Assembly: GCA_013339765.2 (NCBI GenBank)
Contig: CM023449.1
Location: 108,850,417 to 108,914,416 of the forward strand
Direction: 5' to 3'
DNA from: Haemaphysalis longicornis
Lineage: Eukaryota > Arthropoda > Arachnida > Ixodida > Ixodidae
DNA: 64,000 nucleotides
Shown here: positions 57,350 through 64,000 of the stretch, one piece after another
Numbering within the stretch: position 1 is the stretch's first letter
Layout: each line of letters opens with the position of its first letter
Notes under the pieces: generated by a model
Databases searched by the model: none
Told to the model about the DNA's origin: nothing
What the model saw: only the letters and a program-made list of their open reading frames with translations
Position numbers and translations under genes: made by a program

Positions 57350-57975
57350 TACACATTTTCAGTCGTGTACAAGTCCGGCCGTCTACATCAATATGCCGAC
57401 TTTCTTTCCCGCCACCCTGTCGATCCAGCTGATACGTATACGTTTGATTCCGACGTGTTCGTCATGGAAAAGTCCGATTTCCGCGCATAGGGGAGGCGCA
57501 ACGTCGTGACCCTTTCTTGCAACACATAATTGAACATATCGAGCCTGCAAACGCACACCTCTCGTTTAACGCCTTCTTACTCCAGGATGGCGGGCTGTAC
57601 CGTCGAAACTTTCGCTCTGATGGTCCAGCCTTGCTGCTTATTGTTCAAGAGCACATGCGGTTGCCAGTACTACCGCAGCTTCATGACGTTCCCCCAGCTG
57701 GTCACCTTGGCTTAACTCACACATATGACCGTACACGCCGGGGCTTCTACTGGCCTGGTCTGTACGAGTCCACTAATTCTGCGCATGAGACTTCTTCCAA
57801 CGACACAAAACCCCACCTGTGCTGCCAGCCGGGCCGCTTCAACTAATAGACGTCCAAGCTTAACAGTTTCATCGCGTTGGTATCGACTTACTAGGCTCTT
57901 TTCCTGAATCTAACTAAGCACACAAATGGGTTGCGGTTGCTAAGGACTACACAGGGCGGTTCGCTATTATGCAGA
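57350..57975 (+). mobile_element. Ty3/gypsy pol, right part (RNase H end to integrase)
   Basis: Begins with K-S-G-R-L-H-Q-Y-A-D (end of RNase H/connection), then the integrase zinc finger: G-H-L-G motif near 57700, F-Y-W-P-G-L near 57750. The expected cysteine pair is disrupted. Integrase core onset (D-L-L-G-S-F-P, then W-V-A-V-A-K-D-Y) at about 57880-57950 follows in other frames and ends abruptly by about 57975. With 49396-50165 it makes one element interrupted by the Penelope copy; about 30 residues are missing at the junction. Confidence 0.75.
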
Positions 57976-58041
57976 AAGGCATTAGAGCCGGGGGTTGTCT
58001 TGCGTACGTTGGCCGGCGTCCGCAGCGCGTCTGATGATGAT

Positions 58042-58296
58042 TGTGGCATGATGCCCCTAGGGATTGGCCAACCAAACAATTCATCACGAGATAGCTTCGC
58101 GTTCAACCACCATCGTCATCTTCCCGTAGGGGAACCGCTGAAGAAGAAGAAGGAGAAGAAGACAAAGCTGCGAAGAGGAGGGCTGCGTGAGTTTTGGCTA
58201 CCGTTATCCTCCTCGGCCGGCGCATCTTCCCGGTCTGAACCCGGTCGAAGAGCGGCTCATCGCGCCTCGACTCCCCTCGACTCGACTCCCATAACA
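58042..58296 (+). mobile_element. Possible LTR end before the first TGGCGAGCC site
   Basis: The right end, CCCATAACA followed by AAAG and a primer-binding site, is the same layout as at 60519. A left end at TGTGGCATGATG (58042) is only a guess, and the sequence does not resemble the 59877-60519 LTR over most of its length. Confidence 0.35.
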
Positions 58297-58300
58297 AAAG

Positions 58301-58318
58301 TGGCGAGCCTGCCAGGAT
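58301..58318 (+). other. Primer-binding site, first copy
   Basis: TGGCGAGCCTGCCAGGAT, identical to 60524-60541, four bases after a CATAACA LTR end. Primer tRNA not identified. Confidence 0.7.
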
Positions 58319-58347
58319 TCGCGTGTTACCACTAGAGAGGAGTCCGG

Positions 58348-59502
58348 TTGCTGTTAGCCCTACAACCACGCAAATATTCGAACATGTATATAGCGGGCTT
58401 GGAAAGAATAATGAAGGCGGGGCAAGACTTGGGACTGACAGGTGCAGCCCTCCGCAACTACTTCGACACGGAGAAGGAGAAGCTGAAAAGGGAGCTAGCG
58501 TTGAGTAGGGAGGCGAGGCGACTCGGTGTTGATGTTGCGCTCTTGAGACACGCTGGTGAGCACAAAGATATGATACTGAAACAATGGCAGCAAAGGAAAG
58601 AGGAAGAAAGGGAGGCATTCAGACAGTACGAGGAAAGGAAGGACGCGGATGAACGAAAGATTGCCGCCCTGATCCAGGAAATTGCCGCGCTCGAATTGCG
58701 CATACGCCTCGCTCGTCCGGCCGACATATCGCGTATCCGCGTACAGGTGCCAGGCGCTGCCTCTAACCATCCTGCTAATTGCTCAGTGCCTACTCAACGA
58801 GAGCTTGGTTTGCAAGCACCGGATACTCATGACGACAACTCGGAAGGTCCTAAGGAAGACAAGGCACCGGGTTCGATTATTCTCGAAACATATTCAAAAA
58901 ACAGCCCAGAAGTCAATAATCCCAACGGACTCGCAGCCGCCAGTGAGACGTTTTCGCGCTCCCAAAAGAGACCGCGGAAACGAAAGAGCCACAAGGAGAC
59001 TGCGACACTTTCGGCCTCGAAAACATCGGACTGCGCCCCGAATTGCCGCACATCCCAGCAGCGACAGTTCGATTTATTATCCAACCATCTCGAGACTAGG
59101 TGTTTTCGGAAGTTCATCAGAAGAAGCAAACACCACGTAACGCGTCGAACCAAAAGATTTTCAACAGGCTCATTGCTCCGTGGAAGTTTGAGGTTGGACA
59201 TCTTTTATGCAGGACCAACCACTGCTTTCCGGATCACCCCGCGAAGTGGTACGCAACGTAAAGGAACTCCACCTTACCGTTCGCGCAAACCCCTTAAAAG
59301 CAAGCGCCAACGGAGGCGAAAGCCACAAACCCGAAAGAAACGTGACCTGTTCACCGCATTTAAATCCTGCTTTTTTCCTACCGGATTGTCAGGATACAGA
59401 CAACCTATTATGAGGCGCAGGAAAGGCAACCAGAGTGTCTTTCACACCAGAGGTTCATGTTCCCCAAAGCGGAAGAAGCGCCGAGTTTCTAGGCAACCGT
59501 AG
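58348..59502 (+). CDS. Gag-like protein of an LTR element, 384 codons, atypical C-terminus
   Basis: The likely start is the ATG at 58384 (residue 13), giving M-Y-I-A-G-L-E-R-I-M-K-A-G, the usual N-terminus of this gypsy Gag type. Residues about 13-120 form a charged helix/coiled-coil region (E-K-E-K-L, R-Q-Y-E-E-R) before an A-x-x-x-E-L-R-I-R-L segment. Beyond about residue 200 the sequence is strongly basic, with K/R clusters (R-K-R-K, K-R-Q-R-R-R-K, K-R-K-K-R-R), and shows no capsid core or zinc knuckle. That suggests truncation or a shift out of the original frame after the N-terminal domain. It lies 30-66 bp after a primer-binding site, as a Gag should. Confidence 0.55.
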   Translation: MLLALQPRKYSNMYIAGLERIMKAGQDLGLTGAALRNYFDTEKEKLKRELALSREARRLGVDVALLRHAGEHKDMILKQWQQRKEEEREAFRQYEERKDADERKIAALIQEIAALELRIRLARPADISRIRVQVPGAASNHPANCSVPTQRELGLQAPDTHDDNSEGPKEDKAPGSIILETYSKNSPEVNNPNGLAAASETFSRSQKRPRKRKSHKETATLSASKTSDCAPNCRTSQQRQFDLLSNHLETRCFRKFIRRSKHHVTRRTKRFSTGSLLRGSLRLDIFYAGPTTAFRITPRSGTQRKGTPPYRSRKPLKSKRQRRRKPQTRKKRDLFTAFKSCFFPTGLSGYRQPIMRRRKGNQSVFHTRGSCSPKRKKRRVSRQP

Positions 59503-59876
59503 GCTCTTCCGGCAAACACTCATGCATGTTCATGGAAGTGGGACTCTGGACAACGCATTCCGGCTGTGTACAGCTTCAGACGCTTTCTTTTGTTCTTATA
59601 GTGCACTCACGCAGAGTACGCCGTAGAATTTTCTGTTTCTGGTAGCTTGAAGAAATTCTTGAACTATTTTGTGCCCATGTGAACTGTTCATGGTGACGTG
59701 CTTGAAATTTGGTGTGTAAACTATTTTGTTTTCTACGAACTCGGCTGTGCTGTGTGACTTTGCTAATTGGATTAGTGGTTAGGCCCTTTCTTCGAATCTT
59801 CGACACTGACTGGCGTTCTCCATCCCCAACGTCTAGAGAATAGTTGTTTCTAAGAACTTTCTGAAGATGGGGGTAG
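59503..59876 (+). other. Non-coding tail and polypurine tract of first element
   Basis: Short frames only. GAATAGTTGTTTCTAAGAAC then TTTCTGAAGATGGGGGTAG precedes an LTR start at 59877. The same order (GAATAGTTGTTT... AAGGTGGGGGTGA) precedes the LTR at 62815, tying both internal regions to one family. Confidence 0.65.
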
Positions 59877-60519
59877 TGTAGTGAAGGGCCAGTGCAGTGT
59901 GGTGGCCAATCCGCCGAACCAGGGGTGTAGGGCCGAAGGCAACGGGCCAGCAGGGAAGAAGAAAAGGAAGGACCTCGGAAGCGGTCGGGCAAGACGACAG
60001 CAGGACGGCGCCCTCGCGGTGTAGGCCCGAGGTCCGTCGCCGGCGCTTCCTTCCAGTTTCCGTCCGTCGCGGTGTAGGCCCGACGACAGACCTGGACGCC
60101 GCCGGGAGAAGCCGAAGTCCGTCCCAAGAGTGAGCGGTGTGCCGGTGACGCGGAGCGCGGGCAGCGAGGCCTCGTTGCGGGCCCAAGCTATTTCCTCCCG
60201 CCGCTAGTCATCGGCACCGCCACAATATCCGCCGTGGAAGACAACGCCGGATTGAAATTTTTCGGCGCTCTCGTCTTGTACTGCTGACAGACTACCACCT
60301 CGCGTTGACTCACTGAAGTCACCGGCCCGTCCGCGTTCCATCCATCGTGCAAGCCCCAGCGGACTGTAGTGGACCAGTTCTTCGCCAGTCTTGCAAATAT
60401 TGACCTTCCCCTTTCGTACCTGCCCGTTTGGATTACCTTGTGAATATAAGCGTGAGTTGGCTGAGGAACAGTAGTCCGGCTCATTGCTCTGCACGCGGTC
60501 CGGCCCAACATTCATGACA
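59877..60519 (+). mobile_element. LTR (643 bp) between two internal regions
   Basis: Begins TGTAGTGAAGGGCC after a polypurine tract and ends CATTCATGACA before a primer-binding site, so it could serve as 3' LTR of the first element and 5' LTR of the second. Only its ends resemble the 62815-63388 LTR. Confidence 0.7.
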
Positions 60520-60523
60520 AAAG

Positions 60524-60541
60524 TGGCGAGCCTGCCAGGAT
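60524..60541 (+). other. Primer-binding site, second copy
   Basis: TGGCGAGCCTGCCAGGAT, same as at 58301, four bases after the LTR end. Confidence 0.75.
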
Positions 60542-60599
60542 CCCACCCAGAACATCTGCAGGAAGTTGAGTGCTGTGAGGACACGTCAAGAAGACTAGC

Positions 60600-62624
60600 A
60601 TGGATGTGGAGAAGCTAGTGGCGATCGGAACGCTGCTCGGTCTCTCAGGACTGGAACTTCGCCAGTGGATCGACACCCAGCGGGCGGAGCAGCGGGCAGA
60701 GAGGGCAGCTGAAAGAGAGGCACTCCGTGAAGCCGCACAACGCGAAAAAGAGGGACGGCGAGAAGCTGCCGAGATAGCCAAGGAAGCCGCCGAGAGGGAA
60801 ATGCGAATCTTGGAGTTGAAGATTCGTCTTCAAGAAGGGTCGCAAAACACCACCACTGTTACTGCCGGGAACGCAACGAACCGAAATGTGCCCTTCGGGA
60901 ATCCGCAGAAGCTCCTGCCCCTGTTTGATGAGAGACGCGATGATTTACACGCGTACTTGCAGCGCTTCGAGCGCGTGGCGACTGGGCAAGGGTTGCCGCT
61001 GGAAAAATGGGTCGTCTGCCTCAGTATGTACTTGTCTGGTGAAGCGCTGACCGTGATTGGCAGTATGACTGCAGAGGACTCGCTTGACTACAGCAAGGTC
61101 AAGAAAGCGCTGCTCCAGCGGGTCCAATGCACGGCAACGGCGTACCAGGAGATGTTTCGGAAGGCCCGGGCTGAAGTTGGCGAGACGGGAAAGCAGTTTG
61201 CGGCGAGGCTCTCGAGCTACTTCGATCATTGGGTGGAAATGGCCAACATTTCCAAGACCTACGAAGGTATCCGCGATTTGTTAATCTCGGAGCAATTCTA
61301 CTGTTGTTGCCACCCGAAACTCGTCGCCTTCTTGAAGGAACGCGAGTGTGCCACCCTGGATGCCTTGGCAGACGTCATGGACCGTTTCCTGGAGCCGCAG
61401 AGCTTTGGGAACTTAGGGAAGCTTCCAACTGACGCGCCGGACATTACGCAGGGTGCAGCCAACACACCGGGAAAAGGCAACACGGAAGTGTTCTTAGGCG
61501 ATCGTCCTGGACAATGCGCGCAAGTCTGTCGTACTGTGACCAAAGAACATGAAAACTGCTCCAAGCATGGCAGCCCAGGTGGCAGATCCGACAATTGTCG
61601 AAGTGGGTCAGGAGACCAAGACAAAGTGATCACATGTGCCATTTACGAGCCTCCAAAGAGAGTCTCGAAAACCAAGTTCCACAGGGGCTATATGTCGGGC
61701 ACAACTGGACGTGGTTCCAACTATATTAACACCAGCGGTAGAAATTCACCGTTTCTAGTCAAGGGAATGCCAGTTGTTCCTGGACAAGTGCTAGGAAAAT
61801 TCGTCAGCGTGCTCCGAGACACTGGAAGTGACACAGCCATCGTCCGCCGAGATATGGTCGACGACGATTGCTTGACTGGAATGACACGCCGAGTTGTTCT
61901 TCTTGACGGCTCCGTCCAGGAACTCCCAGAAGCAAAAATCCGGTTTCACACGCCGTATTTGGTGGGAGAGATCATCGCAGCCTGCATGAGTTGTCCCATA
62001 TACGACCTAATTCTCGGCAATATTCCAGGAGTCAGGGAGCCTCACCAGCCAGATCGTGACAGGGAGTACGAAGTTGCTGGCAACAGGGAAACACCGAAGA
62101 GCAGCCTGGGACGAACACTACGTTCGGAGCCTTGCTATCTGATTTTCGCCGTTGCAAGGACTGAACGACCGCAGTCCACACGGTTCAACGTGCCACCGCC
62201 TTCGTGCACTCCTTACCACCGAGATCGACTACCCCAAGAGCAGCGCAAAGACTACACTTTGAGGTCCTGTTACCGAAAAGTTGGGAAGGAGTCTCGGTCC
62301 GCACGAGGTCACCGCTACACTTTCCTCGAAAGCGAAGGCCTCTTATATAGAGAGTGCCAATTTGCAGAGGGAAAGACGGTGAAGCAGATGGTAGTGCTGA
62401 AAATCTTCCGGGAGTTCATCATCCGAGCGGCACATGAGAACGTCACACCTCGACATGCGGGCATTCGCAAGACTGCTCAGCGAATTTTCGGCAACTTCTA
62501 CTGGCCGGATCTGCAAAATGATGTTAAGCGGTTTGTGCGCTCATGCCACATCTGCAGCCAGAGAACGACGGACAAGTTGCCGCAGCATACATGCTCAACG
62601 ACACGGTTTAATGAAAGCTACTGA
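60600..62624 (+). CDS. Intact 674-codon Gag-protease-integrase-zinc-finger polyprotein
   Basis: The start is the first ATG after the primer-binding site. Residues about 1-80 are a Glu/Arg-rich coiled coil. Residues about 95-270 match a retrotransposon Gag capsid, with a SCAN-like end (L-L-I-S-E-Q-F, then D-R-F-L-E-P-Q). Zinc-knuckle residues near 300-345 are scrambled. An aspartic protease has its D-T-G-S-D active site at 407-411 and Y-D-L-I-L-G-N-I-P-G near 470. An H2C2 integrase zinc finger has His612, His619, Cys649 and Cys652. The order (protease, then integrase) is that of Gmr1-type Ty3/gypsy elements, in which integrase precedes RT. The integrase core, RT and RNase H that should follow are missing: the frame stops and the polypurine tract lies 180 bp on. 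No stop or shift interrupts 2 kb, which is unusual in this window. Confidence 0.8.
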   Translation: MDVEKLVAIGTLLGLSGLELRQWIDTQRAEQRAERAAEREALREAAQREKEGRREAAEIAKEAAEREMRILELKIRLQEGSQNTTTVTAGNATNRNVPFGNPQKLLPLFDERRDDLHAYLQRFERVATGQGLPLEKWVVCLSMYLSGEALTVIGSMTAEDSLDYSKVKKALLQRVQCTATAYQEMFRKARAEVGETGKQFAARLSSYFDHWVEMANISKTYEGIRDLLISEQFYCCCHPKLVAFLKERECATLDALADVMDRFLEPQSFGNLGKLPTDAPDITQGAANTPGKGNTEVFLGDRPGQCAQVCRTVTKEHENCSKHGSPGGRSDNCRSGSGDQDKVITCAIYEPPKRVSKTKFHRGYMSGTTGRGSNYINTSGRNSPFLVKGMPVVPGQVLGKFVSVLRDTGSDTAIVRRDMVDDDCLTGMTRRVVLLDGSVQELPEAKIRFHTPYLVGEIIAACMSCPIYDLILGNIPGVREPHQPDRDREYEVAGNRETPKSSLGRTLRSEPCYLIFAVARTERPQSTRFNVPPPSCTPYHRDRLPQEQRKDYTLRSCYRKVGKESRSARGHRYTFLESEGLLYRECQFAEGKTVKQMVVLKIFREFIIRAAHENVTPRHAGIRKTAQRIFGNFYWPDLQNDVKRFVRSCHICSQRTTDKLPQHTCSTTRFNESY

Positions 62625-62814
62625 CTGATAGTTTGAGAACAAACGTTTTGTCCGCTTCCTTACTCCATGCGTGTGAACCAGCAGCGACAAGCCACCATGC
62701 AACTGACTATTTCTGACTGCATGCTGTGCGTGAGTGCGCTGTGACCGTGACCAGGGGACGTGACTAGTAGAATAGTTGTTTGCTCCCCTAACAACTTTCT
62801 TAAGGTGGGGGTGA
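62625..62814 (+). other. Tail and polypurine tract of second element
   Basis: No frame. TTTCTTAAGGTGGGGGTGA precedes the 3' LTR and is the likely polypurine tract. Confidence 0.65.
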
Positions 62815-63388
62815 TGTGATGAATGGCAACGTGAGTGATGGGCCGCGAAAGTGAGCCAGCAGAGCGACAGCGACGAGGACGAGGAAGAGGGGCCGCGCGT
62901 AAGTGATCGCGGAAGCTGATACGCGAACGGATGGAAGCCAAGGGGCGGAACAGGGCGAGGTTGCGTGGGAACTACCCCGTGGGACGCTTGGTCCACGGGC
63001 CACCTGGAGCACAACCGTCGCAGCCCTCTGCCAAGGCTCGAGAGCGCGTCTGGGCGCCGTCATCGTGGCGCTGGTGTGCCGACTGCTGATGTTCCGGTCA
63101 GGCTGTTGGGCACTGCCGTTCCTGCTGTTGGAGCCGTTAGAAACGCGTCACGACTGAGAGTGAGCTAACTTGCCTATTGGGCATTGCTCTCGGACCTTCC
63201 CAACTACGAGACTATTTTGTGTACCTTCTAACTACGGGCTGCGCGTCCGTGTGACCCAAGCCCGTCCTGTATATACCATCCCAGCGTCTACTGTCCTGTG
63301 CTTGTCCTTAGTCCTCTTAAATATAGTCTTCGACGTGTTATCTAGTGGTCTTCTCTCTGCCTGTGTGGCCCTCGGCCCATTCATAACA
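62815..63388 (+). mobile_element. 3' LTR (574 bp)
   Basis: Begins TGTGATGAATGG and ends CATTCATAACA. A TATATA stretch at about 63270 may be its promoter. It differs strongly in length and sequence from the 59877-60519 LTR, so the two probably did not come from one insertion. It abuts the Helitron-type frame with a CCTTC junction. Confidence 0.65.
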
Positions 63389-63393
63389 CCTTC

Positions 63394-63870
63394 ATGAGCA
63401 TCAGGCGGCTGACTCGAGGCAACGGGCAGTTTGGAATCAAGGGACAGGCGGTGAACGTGCCCATCGACGTATCGAAGGTTGTGCGGTGCCTTCCTCGCAT
63501 GGTACCCGAGGACGTTGCGTTCGACGTTCACGTCAAGCGGAGGCTGATGAGTGCGGCAACGTGCAAGCGCGGGTTGGTGAAGCGCGGCAACATCCTGGCT
63601 TGGCTCAAGCACCTGGAACACACCCCGCTGTATCGCGCCATCAACGTTCGGGTCGATTGGAGTCGGCTCGATCACTTCGATGACGGCGGCGAACGAGAGG
63701 AACCGTAGGAAGACGACGTCGATGATGCTGACGGTGAGTTCGAAACGATTCCCGACGACTTTGACGTGAACGATCCTCTGCAGTTGGCGGTTGCGCTCAA
63801 CGCGGTCTCGAAGACGCTTCTCTATAACGAAGCGGAAATGACGGGTGTGGGAAAAGAAAAAAATAAATGA
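63394..63870 (+). pseudogene. Helitron-associated protein (DUF6570-like), fragment with one stop
   Basis: The frame carries N-G-Q-F-G-I-K-G, an N-V-P-I-D-V motif, V-V-R-C-L-P-R, F-D-V-H-V-K-R-R and L-Y-R-A-I-N-V-R-V-D-W, the signature of the DUF6570 domain that precedes the Rep/helicase region in Helitron proteins. A TAG at 63706-63708 ends the first 104 codons. The same frame then stays open for 53 more codons of acidic sequence to 63868-63870. The N-terminus is missing because an LTR ends a few bases upstream, and the helicase would lie beyond or was lost. The Met at 63394 is not a true start. Confidence 0.75.
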
Positions 63871-64000
63871 TTACGCTCACACTCTCGCCTCTCTCTTCGC
63901 CATTAATCGCATCACACTCATCGGTGCACCCAATGCACTTCTGCATCCTCACAATCCCCCTCGGGGAGGTGCGGGGGAATTTTTTATTCGTGCCTTCCGA
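63871..64000. other. Window end, no feature seen
   Basis: Short sequence with a CCCCCTCGGGGAGGTGCGGGGG hairpin-like stretch near 63956-63978, which could be a Helitron-type 3' hairpin, although no CTRR end is visible after it. Confidence 0.25.

Overview
The window looks like a transposon-dense, gene-poor stretch of an animal genome, most consistent with an ixodid tick or a close chelicerate relative. That is an inference from the mix of repeats: Ty3/gypsy elements including one with integrase ahead of where reverse transcriptase should be, Penelope-like elements with GIY-YIG endonucleases, RTE-like and CR1/Jockey-like non-LTR fragments, a Helitron-type ORF, and a short interspersed repeat whose body reads like the common tick SINE body ending in an ATCA/ATCAATCA tail. 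I found no convincing host gene, rRNA or functional tRNA gene. Most open frames are short or are remains of mobile elements.

Layout. 1-12 kb: mostly unrecognised sequence with a near-perfect 72-bp palindrome (about 4.0 kb), an RTE C-terminal fragment (4.4-4.7 kb, minus), a gypsy integrase remnant (5.2-6.5 kb, minus) and an LTR-PBS-gag fragment (9.2-10.2 kb, minus). 12-18.5 kb: two Penelope-like 3' halves (12.2-13.1 and 17.7-18.5 kb, both minus), an RTE 3' end (16.8-17.1 kb) and an AT-rich zone with a recurring degenerate motif. 18.5-24 kb: no recognisable genes, one GA microsatellite. 24.5-31.7 kb: a chain of non-LTR retrotransposons joined at (TTA)n/(TTGA)n tracts. It holds a minus-strand C-terminal fragment split by a 377-bp Tc1/mariner-like MITE, a nearly complete plus-strand CR1/Jockey-like element, a short 3' fragment, and a minus-strand RT fragment. 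32-49 kb: sparse, with SINE fragments, a non-LTR RT scrap (38 kb), an inverted-repeat-bounded segment (41.2-43.3 kb) and a hAT-like MITE with an 8-bp target duplication (47.4-47.8 kb).

49.4-58 kb is a three-layer nest. A gypsy pol gene (plus) is split by a Penelope-like element (plus), which is itself split by a 5.5-kb LTR element (50490-56037) with about 1.05-kb LTRs. That element has a 666-codon open frame and no recognisable protease, RT or integrase. 58-63.4 kb holds two more LTR-type internal regions in tandem with the same 18-bp primer-binding site. The first has a short gag-like frame. The second has an uninterrupted 674-codon frame reading Gag, aspartic protease, integrase zinc finger, then stopping. 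The window closes with a Helitron-associated ORF (DUF6570-like) carrying one stop codon.

No operon-like cooperation is present. The only functional relationships are among parts of each mobile element (LTR promoters, primer-binding sites, polypurine tracts and frames) and the history of one element inserting into another. The best candidates for new biology are the two LTR elements that keep long open frames while lacking most of pol.
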